Positions 20,989-29,806 of a stretch of DNA of 64,000 nucleotides are shown piece by piece. The translations under genes and the position numbers were made by a program. The DNA comes from Skeletonema tropicum (lineage: Eukaryota; Bacillariophyta; Thalassiosirophyceae; Thalassiosirales; Thalassiosiraceae). The notes beneath the pieces were generated by a model. The model was not told where the DNA came from, did no database searches, and was given only the letters and a program-made list of their open reading frames with translations. Location of the stretch: positions 3,410,001 through 3,474,000 of the forward strand of contig CM074127.1 in assembly GCA_037178625.1 (NCBI GenBank). The letters run 5' to 3'. Numbering within the stretch: position 1 is the stretch's first letter; the number at the start of each line of letters is the position of its first letter.

Positions 20989-23118
20989 ATGACACGAACC
21001 ATCAGCATTCTCCTTGTGCTACTCCGCCTATGCCCCGCCACTGCAGCGGGTGCATCGGTTTTGCGTGGTGCAAGACCTTTACATAGGCAATTGCTTGGAA
21101 ATCATGTACAATATAGTCAAAACAATATGTTAATGGGATCGAACAATGATGCTATGATTGAGTCCGGTGAGAAAGCTGAAGAACAGTTGGACCAAAAGCA
21201 GCACAGATTCCTTCAAAAGGATGGGGAGGAGACTACTGTTCTCATTCCAACCTTTGGTTTGGACCAGACTATTGATACATCACAGTCGTCAAGCTCATTT
21301 GCATTTGCCTCTAAGCAAAAAGCTGACGATGTTATTCGAAGTTTAGCTGAGAATCATCTTGCAGTTATCTACGCAGATTCTTTCCAAACCGTCGGAGCTC
21401 CTTCAAAGGTTCTCCTAACTGTTGTAACCAACAACGATGATGAAAGAGAGGATGCTACTGGTATCTTCACCCGCAAATCGTTTATTGGAGGAGTAGCTAC
21501 ATTTCCCGGATCATCCACTGCGCTAAGCGAGAAGGAGTTGGAGCAAGTGACGCTTGATGCATTTACAGTACCTGGGCTTGGGCAGAGTTTCTTGGATGCG
21601 CTGAAGGAAGATAACCACCCTGACTTGGAAGGACTGTTGTTGATCAATTCCAGGAAGATTCAGCAGGGTGGTCCAGTTGCTACCAGCCCCGCTCCTCCGG
21701 TTGATAGCAGCAGCAGTACAGAAGAGAAGTCGAATCCAATGAACAGCGTTTGGGCCATCGCTGCGGTGGTAGCACTTGGAGCTATGTTCATAACTATCAT
21801 CATGTGCACTTCAATTCTCTACTGCGATTATCGCAAACGGAAGCAACGAATGGAGCAGAGGCGATCAACGTCGGCAAATAACCGTGAGCGCAGGAAGAAG
21901 AAACAGAATGAATCTCCTCGTAGGCCTTCTCCGTCAACTAATGTTGTTGATCCTTTCGAAATTGTTGTGCCTGCGGCTAGTGGCGAGACGGAGGATCAAA
22001 CGCCTTCTCCTTCGTCGCAGGGGTCTGATACAATGGTGGGCAACGTCGTTGGCAAGGGTTCTGTTCGTGGAGGCTTGTTCAAATCTCGTCCATCTCGTCG
22101 TACTGTTACCGCCAAGTCTAAGGCTGCAAGTACTCAATTGAAAGACTCGACACCGATTGCTAAGCACGAATATGTACCGCAGAGTCCCCCCTCTGAAGAT
22201 TACTCAGTAGGAGAAGACACCACCATGCTGTACCCATCGGTGAATCGTCAAAGAAGTCCTTCCAAGGACGGCAACATGAGCGACTTTGACGGATATTCGA
22301 TGGATGGCATGAGCCATATTGATGGTGGGGTTAGCACTATCGGCAATGATAGTAAATCTTTAGCAAATAGGTCAAACAACAGGGACACCATGTATGCCGG
22401 AGATGCTACCAGAGATTTTGAAAGCATTTGGGATGACGAGCAGAGTAGATTGACCAGCGACGGAATAAGCGTAGATGGTCCAACAAAAGAAGCCTACGGA
22501 GACTTGTCGAAACCTTTGAATGAATTGATTGAGATCCAGGATGCGGAGAATCAATCTAGCGCTGCATCTGTGGATCTCAATGAATTTGATTCGGGGAGTG
22601 AGAGTGGTTCAAACATTGGCAAATTCACATTGGAACTGTTGGGTCAGGGAAGCAAGTCGAGAAAGTCTGGTGAGCAAGATGAAGAGGACTCTATCCTTGG
22701 AAAAATGTACGATGATACTAGTGATAGTGATAAGGATGCTGCCAGCGCTGGGGATAGTGTTGATTCTACTCCATCATGGGCTGCGCCTATTCAGTCTGCT
22801 ATCAACAATGCCACCAAACAAGTCTCGGACATCTTCCGAACTTCGTCTGCGGCGGACGACGACTCGTCAAGAGCATCTTCTACGAATGACAAGTTTATGT
22901 CGTCTTTACCTCGGTCTGACACTGACGATAACAGCGTCAAAAGTGGCAGTAGCCGTGGAAGCAGTGCATCACGTGCAAAAGCTACGGGTAGTTACGCGCT
23001 CGGAACCATAAACAGTAGTGCAGATGCTGAGGATGAGCATCCAGATGCGATGATCGACAACATCAACACAATGTTATCAGAATGCCGTGTGATCCTCGAT
23101 AAGGATAACCGGGCCTAA
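20989..23118 (+). CDS. Secretory-pathway single-pass membrane protein with long Ser/Asp-rich tail
   Basis: A 709-residue intact frame from ATG 20989. I do not recognise a named family. It has an N-terminal signal peptide (ISILLVLLRLCPATAAGAS) and a luminal or extracellular region of about 220 residues with a mixed alpha/beta look. A Ser/Pro linker and a single transmembrane helix (VWAIAAVVALGAMFITIIMC, about residues 255-275) follow, with a basic stop-transfer cluster YRKRKQRMEQRR. The remaining 420 residues are predicted cytoplasmic and are rich in Ser, Asp, Glu and Gly with many potential phosphosites. The topology (type I) suggests a cell-surface or endomembrane receptor/adhesion-like protein of the kind common in diatoms, but no ligand or enzyme domain is evident. 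Confidence 0.8.
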   Translation: MTRTISILLVLLRLCPATAAGASVLRGARPLHRQLLGNHVQYSQNNMLMGSNNDAMIESGEKAEEQLDQKQHRFLQKDGEETTVLIPTFGLDQTIDTSQSSSSFAFASKQKADDVIRSLAENHLAVIYADSFQTVGAPSKVLLTVVTNNDDEREDATGIFTRKSFIGGVATFPGSSTALSEKELEQVTLDAFTVPGLGQSFLDALKEDNHPDLEGLLLINSRKIQQGGPVATSPAPPVDSSSSTEEKSNPMNSVWAIAAVVALGAMFITIIMCTSILYCDYRKRKQRMEQRRSTSANNRERRKKKQNESPRRPSPSTNVVDPFEIVVPAASGETEDQTPSPSSQGSDTMVGNVVGKGSVRGGLFKSRPSRRTVTAKSKAASTQLKDSTPIAKHEYVPQSPPSEDYSVGEDTTMLYPSVNRQRSPSKDGNMSDFDGYSMDGMSHIDGGVSTIGNDSKSLANRSNNRDTMYAGDATRDFESIWDDEQSRLTSDGISVDGPTKEAYGDLSKPLNELIEIQDAENQSSAASVDLNEFDSGSESGSNIGKFTLELLGQGSKSRKSGEQDEEDSILGKMYDDTSDSDKDAASAGDSVDSTPSWAAPIQSAINNATKQVSDIFRTSSAADDDSSRASSTNDKFMSSLPRSDTDDNSVKSGSSRGSSASRAKATGSYALGTINSSADAEDEHPDAMIDNINTMLSECRVILDKDNRA

Positions 23119-23246
23119 TGTGTCATTTCTTGAATTGAAATATGTGAAGCAATTTGATCTTACGTTTAGATTTATAGGTGATTGTAATTATTTATGTTTG
23201 TGGGCTGTATACAAGCTCATCTAAAAATTTGTCTCCTTAATAAAAG

Positions 23247-24500
23247 TTAGCCTAACACGCCACCGCCTACAGTTCTTGTATTCGTCGCTCTCTCAAACAT
23301 CTTCCTGTCCAACATTCCCATTACTGTAAAGGCCCCACCGACAGCAGCACACACCCCAGTGAAAAAGTGTGAGTATCCTCGAATGTACTCTTCAAACTCG
23401 ACATGCAGTGCTGACACTTCATAGAAGAAGAACACACCTGGTAGTCCACGATTACTGCCAGGATCTACGTGTCTCGTGTGTTCTGTCACCGAGTATTGAA
23501 AGGTCTCAATTGTCGTTCCGTTTAGGAACTGATATTTGGTCGGGATCACTTGAAGGTAGTACTGGAACATACCATAGCCATCAACTACAGTCCGACTTAC
23601 TCCGTCTAACTGACTAGTCAAATTCAGAGAGTTCCTCACTCTATCTGGCATTGAACGCCCAAATGTGAGTTTGTTAACCGTATGGCTAACATTGAATTGC
23701 TCATAGGCGTCATTAAACATCTCAATAATGGAATTCAAATCCAAAAAGCCACCAAGTTGATTTTGCATCTGATTGGAACCTTCCTTCTCCCACTGCCGAT
23801 CAGGCGCAAAATGCAAATTACCACCCCCAGTGCTCAATGCAATTTTCCCATGTACGTTGCACCCCTCCCCCTCTTCATTACTCGCTCTCATCATGTGTGC
23901 ACACTGTGAGATCTTCGAAATATCTGGGACGTGCCAAGATTTGCGTCGATAAGCCCTCTTCACGTCATCACAAGTGTTACAACATTCGCCCTCTTCGCCG
24001 GCACCGTAACATGATCCACAGTCTTCTTCATCATCTGCCTCGTCCAATTCTTCATCTTTTGATTCCTTTGCAGCCTTGAGTGAATCCAGCTGGTCTTCAT
24101 GAATCAGTGTGCCCCCCAGTTCAAATCTACTTTTGCGTCCAATAGCTTTTCCATTTTTATCCAGCCGATGCTTCCATACTCTGTGATTTCTGTCAATGTG
24201 AAAACTTTGAGATTGTCCTGTCGGATCATTGGCATCCGTGGCAAGCAATGCGCACGGAATATGTTGAAAAGTAATATCAAATTCCACTTCGAGACCATCC
24301 GGACTTTGCGGCATTACGTGAACATGGTCGAGAAACGTTGGCGTGAGGTTGTAGGTGTATTCGCTCCCAATGAGGTAGATGGTCAACACGAGAGTGAATA
24401 TTGAGATGAGGGCCCCAGAGAGAGTGCGGACTCTGAACTCTGACGAAATGGGGGAATGGGTGTCGATGGATCGAAAGTAATCGATGTAGGACTGCTTCAT
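23247..24500 (-). CDS. ERGIC3: ERGIC3/Erv46-type ER-Golgi cargo receptor
   Basis: Erv46/ERGIC3 proteins cycle between the ER and Golgi in COPII vesicles. The intact 417-residue frame from ATG 24500 begins with the family N-terminus (YIDYFRSIDTHSPISSEFRV) and a first membrane helix (LISIFTLVLTIYLIGSEY). A large luminal domain holds a conserved Cys cluster (CGSCYGAGEEGECCNTC, then DDVKRAYRRKSW). Further luminal blocks are CNVHGKIALSTGGGNLHFAP, NKLTFG, YQFLNGTTIETFQYSVTEH and LPGVFFFYEVSALHVEF. A second membrane helix near the C-terminus (HFFTGVCAAVGGAFTVMGML) is followed by a short tail. No intron. It converges with the membrane-protein gene, leaving 128 bp between stops. Confidence 0.9.
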   Translation of the reverse strand: MKQSYIDYFRSIDTHSPISSEFRVRTLSGALISIFTLVLTIYLIGSEYTYNLTPTFLDHVHVMPQSPDGLEVEFDITFQHIPCALLATDANDPTGQSQSFHIDRNHRVWKHRLDKNGKAIGRKSRFELGGTLIHEDQLDSLKAAKESKDEELDEADDEEDCGSCYGAGEEGECCNTCDDVKRAYRRKSWHVPDISKISQCAHMMRASNEEGEGCNVHGKIALSTGGGNLHFAPDRQWEKEGSNQMQNQLGGFLDLNSIIEMFNDAYEQFNVSHTVNKLTFGRSMPDRVRNSLNLTSQLDGVSRTVVDGYGMFQYYLQVIPTKYQFLNGTTIETFQYSVTEHTRHVDPGSNRGLPGVFFFYEVSALHVEFEEYIRGYSHFFTGVCAAVGGAFTVMGMLDRKMFERATNTRTVGGGVLG

Positions 24501-25612
24501 TTTTGGCGTGTGGTGGAGACGACTACCGCGCTACCAATTAACAGCAGCGCCTAATGATTAACGACAAAGCAACCAGTCTCAGGTCTGGGGCCTGGGCCTG
24601 GGTGGTACTTAGCCTTGGGGGAGTAATACTGAACGTATGTATTGGCTACCTATGGATGTAGTCAGCGCTAATAGTTATTAGCTACAGCTACTAACGATGA
24701 TGAATAAGTCACTGGCAACAGGGTGTAGCTACTGATAGTAAGGGCAAGGGCATGGTCGAGGCCCGCCACCCCCATGGGCCCATGGCATGGGCCTGGCGCC
24801 TGGCGCCACACTACAGGTCTCGGTTATCTCTACTCAGCGAAGGTTGGTTGATGGTGGTATGTTTGGGATGATGGGGAGGGTGAAAGCAAGTGATTTGTGT
24901 AGGTGGTATCTATGATTATGTACTTTGATGTATGTATGAACTGAGACTTCTTGAGATGTTAGAGCTTCTACAGAAAACATTCCCCCTACATACCTTAAAG
25001 TACCATAATCGTACATACTAGGGTGCACCGTGTGCGAGTAAAGAGAGAAGTTCAAGCAGATACATAGGTGCATCAACCTAGAGGAAGTCACAAAATCTTT
25101 GGCTCTCCCAAAACTTCACGGCGTAAGTTTGGAGGGCGATTATTAGTATGAACATTCGGCACTATTGTGCACCGTGCACCGGTGCAATTTAGAGAGTACA
25201 TAGTGTCGAGAAGAGGTAAAGCAGATAGATAGACGCATGCACGCCAGCGAAATGAGTGGCAACCTAGGAAGTCACAGGTATCTGATTTTGAGTTTCGAAA
25301 GCCGACCTCATGCCTGCAAGATGCAGGCGATGGGGTCGGCGGCAGATTTGTCTCAATACTCATTAAATGCTGCTAGCTGTTAAAAGCTACTAAAACCTTT
25401 CTTCGCATTGTGCCTGGCCAAAGCTATGCGTGGAGCAAGGATCATAGCTGTGCGTGGAGGATTGCCTTATTCGATCAATCTTCTTTCTCATGATTTGATA
25501 ATGAATTGCACGACAGTGCTAAAACGAATCGCTGTAATTCTGTCTGTGCTGCAATCTTCGCAGTTAGTAAGACTCGGAAGCTGTGAGAGTAAAACTAATA
25601 ATTGCGTCAGTA
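24501..25612. other. Gene-poor stretch, 1.1 kb
   Basis: No convincing gene on either strand. It includes a GC-rich cluster of palindromes: CCATGGGCCCATGG at 24772-24785 (perfect, 14 bp) and two GGCGCC sites at 24795-24807. Two loosely similar segments containing GTGCACCGTG (around 25023 and 25170) suggest an old partial duplication. Confidence 0.4.
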
Positions 25613-25897
25613 TCAAATCATCTTCTTCTTGAATCTTTCCATCACTTTCCACTTCCTCTCGATTATCATTCTCATCCTCTGAGCAAGGCGAGCATTCCGT
25701 TCCTCTTCCTCTTGAGCTATTCGAGCAATCTCTTCAGCTCTGGCACGTCTTCCTCTCAACGAGGTCCTGCTGACACTTCCTGTCGGGCAAGCTGGATTAC
25801 GCCTGCCTTCAGTTTCTAATTTATTCCACGCGGCATTGGCATGATCATCAGTTCGATAGACTTCCGTTCCTCCAATGGTTGTATAATATTTTGACAT
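25613..25897 (-). CDS. Small basic hypothetical protein with C-terminal coiled coil
   Basis: A 94-residue frame with ATG at 25897. Sequence MSKYYTTIGGTEVYRTDDHA begins a compact head. The second half is a charged helix rich in Arg, Glu and Met (RARAEEIARIAQEEEERNAR, then LAQRMRMI). No recognised domain, signal peptide or membrane segment. It is isolated between two gene-poor stretches, and I cannot rule out a chance frame; the even, protein-like composition is the only support. Confidence 0.35.
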   Translation of the reverse strand: MSKYYTTIGGTEVYRTDDHANAAWNKLETEGRRNPACPTGSVSRTSLRGRRARAEEIARIAQEEEERNARLAQRMRMIIERKWKVMERFKKKMI

Positions 25898-26948
25898 TGC
25901 GTTTCGAGCTCCAAAAGCACGGCCAAAATTTTAATGTGTATACTATGTCGTCAAATTCTAGAGGCAAATGATACATTTGATTAAAATTGAAGCAAAACGA
26001 TTCACACGGCAATCTTCTCCGCTTTGTCGACTGACGGCCATGGACATGGTAGCTTTCGATTGAGTCAAACAATGAACCACGAACGATTGAACATCGAAAG
26101 TGCGAGTATCGTTGGGTGCGAGTGCGATCATATTATCAATCGAAAATGAAAGACGGAGCGAGAGTTTTGGAAGGTTGCCTCCCCCTAAGTAAATGGAGTC
26201 CCGCAATTCGGAAATTACCCCCTTTAAGGATTTCCCGCAATTTCTCAAAACGAATCCGAACGAATGTGAACAACCCTGGATTCTTGAGTATTCGTTTTTG
26301 TTCTTGGCGCTTCACGGGTCCCTCCCCGTTCGCGATTATTGTGAGTGCCTTTCGAAAGAATCAGGGAAATGGTGTGGCATTCTAACTAGCACCACAAATC
26401 ACCATCAAATGCACCCATTTGACACCCCTTCTTCACTATCATCACTTCTTTAACCTAACCAACCTTGTGAATGTTTCTGTAGATGCGAGACCTGTAGTGT
26501 GGGCTGGGCGGGCGGGTGTGGCGAGTTATATATCGTGTGTGGCGGTGGCGGGTGGCGGGCGGCCCGCCTGTGCTTCATCATTCAAAACATCAAATGCCGG
26601 TTAGAAACACCGACCGGCACCCAACAATCTGGGAATCATTCCCTCTTTCCCTTCATGCTTCATGCTGCACGCCTGCTGCACGCAATGATAACGATCTCAC
26701 GAAGACAACGGTAATAACTGCAAAGCGGAGTGATGATAGAGGAGTATCTCTATTGCCCTTACTTTGCCTTTATCTCATACAGTTTGATGACCTCGCTCAG
26801 TCCATTCGTGTTGGGAAAGACGTTTAATGCCCGAAGGCCAAGAACAAGAAGTTACACACACACACACAAGCGACGAGTAGTTTGGGTAGACGGAAGACGA
26901 CATGGAACACGCCACGAATAATAATTATTTACATCGCATCTAGATAAC
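25898..26948. other. Gene-poor stretch upstream of PDZ gene
   Basis: No convincing gene. It contains a canonical four-tract G-quadruplex motif (GGGCTGGGCGGGCGGG, 26501-26516), further GGC-rich repeats to 26562, and a short (AC)n microsatellite (26854-26868). The last 400 bp probably contain the PDZ-gene promoter. Confidence 0.45.
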
Positions 26949-28901
26949 ATGAACATCACCATGGATGTTATCTCTGACGAAGACTTTGACCGTCTTTGGG
27001 AGGAGGCAGTGGCGGAAGCGGCCGTAAAAAAAATAAAGCAACAACTTAAAAATCAAAGCAGAAATCGTGAGGTTGATCAATTCCCGGAACGGAGTAGGAG
27101 TCTTCCTTACGTCCCTGCCATCAAACAGAGGCCGAGTTACAAGAGACAGAATTGGAATTCAGAAAAGCTTGTGCGGAGAAAAAGCGGTCATGAGTTGCCT
27201 CGTAATGGCTCATCGGGATCAGTTAGGAATGAGTTTGCCCGTCCGCGTTCATCAGACTTTAGCGGTCAGTCAAGTCGCCGCTCATCCTCATCAGAATCAA
27301 ATAAACAAGATCTAAACCCTCGGCGCTCATCGGCATCAAGAATCGGACATGACTTGCTCCGTCGGAGATCATCATCAAATACAAATAATTCAAGAATTGT
27401 TCAGGCACGTCCGCGCTCGTCATCAGAATCAATTCGTCGAAAATCATCATCGGAATCAAGTAGTGATCATGCGACGCGTCGGCACTCATCAGTCTCGAGG
27501 GTTCCTTCTCTACCACGTCTTACTGAACTTTCGATAGATACAGTGCACATGAGAGAAGGGTTTTCTACTTCGGAACATCCCACGGACGAATTATCCGTAT
27601 CCTCTTTAGTGTCTGGGTTTTCTGGATATGAATCTATTTCTGAATCTCGACGGAAGCAAATAGGCGGGTTGAGGCCTAAGAGCCGAAGCCCCATTGGTGA
27701 CGCAAAGGAACAAATACACAATGAGAGTGTGCACGAGGAGGTTGCCAATTATGTTTTGGAAGGAGAATCTTCTGAACAACAGCAGCTGCTATTTGATATA
27801 CCTAAAACATATGAAGTTAAAGGACACAAAGAAAATCGCAATCAAACAACGGGACTGGTTCTCTCTTTTGGTATGGAGAATGACACTGGTACAGTAATAG
27901 TGAAAGAAATATCTCCCACTTCACTCTTTGCCAATACTCGGCTGAAAGCAGGCGATGAATTGCTCATGATAAATAGTCATCGTATCAAAAGCCCCCAACA
28001 GGCAGCAAAAATAATGAAGAGTCTCAGGGGCGACGTGACGATTTATGTCTCAGAGGGGACACGAGCTCCTGGCATGAAGTATGTCCGAGTCAAGGCTGGT
28101 ATGATGAAGATCGTGAATGGACGCGTGAAAGGCAGTGTTGTAGAAGATGTGACTTTTGCGACGCAAAACAATGGGTTGGTTCGAGTGGCACGAGTAGATC
28201 ATCGTGGTGTTTTTAGCAAAACTCTAAGTGCTGGAGATGCTGTCGTTACTGTTAATGGGACTTTGGTACAAAATGAAGAGGAAGCCAAGAAACAACTACT
28301 TGATACAATGAATCATGGAGTCATTTGCATGCTAATTTACTCAATGGCTAATCTTTGCCAGGGTTTGATCGACCAGCTTTTTCCTTCCTGGAAAAGATTT
28401 TGGGTATCTGAATTGGAAGTTACTTTGTCCAGGGACGATGTTTCGTTTTCAGTTGTGTGGAGAGATAATTGGGTATGTGAATGTAACCATTCTGAAGATG
28501 AAGATGTTTATCACACCGATATACATCCTGCAATAGGGAAGATAAATTTGGCCACTTCATTTGTGATCAATAGCATAGTCGAAGCAAGTGAGGCTCAGCG
28601 TAAGCAGATTTCGTTAGATGCCGATTGCAATACTGGCACCGCCACGACAGATCCAACGACGGAAGAAACTACTGATAATGAAAGTGACGAAGCAGGCAGT
28701 GAGCTGGAGGAAACTGATCAGGTAACTGATCCACCAATCGAAGAAGGCAGTGATATTAGTGATGTTGGCAGTGAATCGGGCCCAGCTCCAACCGAGACAT
28801 CAGAGGAGTCTTCAAAATCAACACGCCCACCAGTGCAAGAAGGGAATTCGTTTTCTCTTGAACTTGAAGACGGCGACGAAAGCAGCATCGAAGAGTGCTG
28901 A
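26949..28901 (+). CDS. PDZ-domain protein with Arg/Ser-rich N-terminus and acidic tail
   Basis: An intact 650-residue frame from ATG 26949. About residues 20-200 are basic and serine-rich with repeated R-[RP]-x-S-S sites (SSRRSSSSES, LLRRRSSSNT, SIRRKSSSES). Residues about 300-370 form a PDZ domain: TGLVLSFGMENDTGTVIVKE, then ISPTSLFANTRLKAGDELLM and INSHRIKSPQQAAKIMKSL. A second, degenerate PDZ-like unit follows (GLVRVARVDHRGVF, then LSAGDAVVTVNGTLV). The acidic C-terminal region is rich in Glu, Ser, Asp and Thr. PDZ domains bind C-terminal peptides of partner proteins; no enzyme domain is seen, so a scaffold role is inferred. No signal peptide or membrane helix. Confidence 0.8.
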   Translation: MNITMDVISDEDFDRLWEEAVAEAAVKKIKQQLKNQSRNREVDQFPERSRSLPYVPAIKQRPSYKRQNWNSEKLVRRKSGHELPRNGSSGSVRNEFARPRSSDFSGQSSRRSSSSESNKQDLNPRRSSASRIGHDLLRRRSSSNTNNSRIVQARPRSSSESIRRKSSSESSSDHATRRHSSVSRVPSLPRLTELSIDTVHMREGFSTSEHPTDELSVSSLVSGFSGYESISESRRKQIGGLRPKSRSPIGDAKEQIHNESVHEEVANYVLEGESSEQQQLLFDIPKTYEVKGHKENRNQTTGLVLSFGMENDTGTVIVKEISPTSLFANTRLKAGDELLMINSHRIKSPQQAAKIMKSLRGDVTIYVSEGTRAPGMKYVRVKAGMMKIVNGRVKGSVVEDVTFATQNNGLVRVARVDHRGVFSKTLSAGDAVVTVNGTLVQNEEEAKKQLLDTMNHGVICMLIYSMANLCQGLIDQLFPSWKRFWVSELEVTLSRDDVSFSVVWRDNWVCECNHSEDEDVYHTDIHPAIGKINLATSFVINSIVEASEAQRKQISLDADCNTGTATTDPTTEETTDNESDEAGSELEETDQVTDPPIEEGSDISDVGSESGPAPTETSEESSKSTRPPVQEGNSFSLELEDGDESSIEEC

Positions 28902-29103
28902 AGTGTACAAAATTCTACAAATATTTCAATGATGTGAGATGCATATTCAATAGTCAATACTGGGTTGAGATTGTTTCTGTTCCGATAAGTACTATCTGTT
29001 CTCCTTATAACTTAAAAGTTCTTGTGCGTCACTTTATGTGGCAGAGATGCTTAGAGACAAGCACTGATATATCGCGACCGCAGTATGTTTCACATCGTTC
29101 CAA

Positions 29104-29352
29104 TCATTTGTTTTTCTTTGATTCCACCTGAGACCTATCCGGGATGCTTTCCAGCCACTTAACGGGATGTTTATTGAAAATCGGCCAATCTGGGACACAT
29201 AACAGGATACTGATCCCCACTCCTACACCCCATGAATAAAAAACATATGTGAAATCTTGAAGAAAGTAGCCATAAATCCAGCCTATTACTCCAAAGAGTA
29301 TGATGATGTAGTAGAAGAGAATTTCTGACAGCTTTTGACCCTCGTAGTCCAT
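29104..29352 (-). CDS. SPCS1: Signal peptidase complex subunit 1 (SPC12)
   Basis: SPC12 is a small ER membrane subunit of the signal peptidase complex. The 82-residue frame starts MDYEGQKLSEILFYYIIILF, very close to the M-D-[FY]-x-GQKLaE start of the family. It has two membrane helices (the first about residues 12-30, then FYSWGVGVGISILLCV), a short lumenal turn and the conserved PDWPIFNKHPVKWL end (family PPWPxxxxxPxxWL). A charged tail QVESKKNK closes it. Length is typical. Single exon, lying 202 bp from the converging PDZ gene. Confidence 0.9.
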   Translation of the reverse strand: MDYEGQKLSEILFYYIIILFGVIGWIYGYFLQDFTYVFYSWGVGVGISILLCVPDWPIFNKHPVKWLESIPDRSQVESKKNK

Positions 29353-29806
29353 TTTTGTTGTTGTTGATTATTGTTTCGTGGCTAATAAAAAATACCAAAA
29401 TAGCTGCAAGCTGTGCGCAGTCAGAAGGTGATGTACAAAAAATGCTAATTGAGTAGCTAAAGCAGGAGGATGGGCTTTGGCTAACTGACTATTGCGGCAG
29501 GGCTGTAGCTTGATAATATGATGCAATAGCTTAGAGGTCACTACTACTTTTTGTATGAGGGTGTTTTCCACTTGTAACTTTGTTACTTGTTACCATGTTA
29601 CGGGTGAAAGGGCGGGTCGATCGATCGAGTTGATGAAAAGTGAAGAACGGACAGAATTTCAAGACCAGAAGACCATCCAATCAAAGAAAGAAAAGGAACT
29701 GATGCTTTTGCTTTTGCAGTTTGCATGCATCGACCAATCAAGTGATCGGTTGGTAGCCATAAGTGGAGGCATCATCTGATTGAATCATAACTATTTTGAT
29801 CGTAAA
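29353..29806. other. Divergent intergenic region, SPC12 and NOP2
   Basis: Contains a GGGCGGG tract at 29610-29616, followed by a TCGATCGATCGA self-complementary run. No gene is supported. Confidence 0.4.

Noticed and set aside
24834..25363. Two minus-strand frames of 85-91 codons in the gene-poor stretch
   Set aside because: No recognisable domain, poor composition and no neighbouring exon signals.
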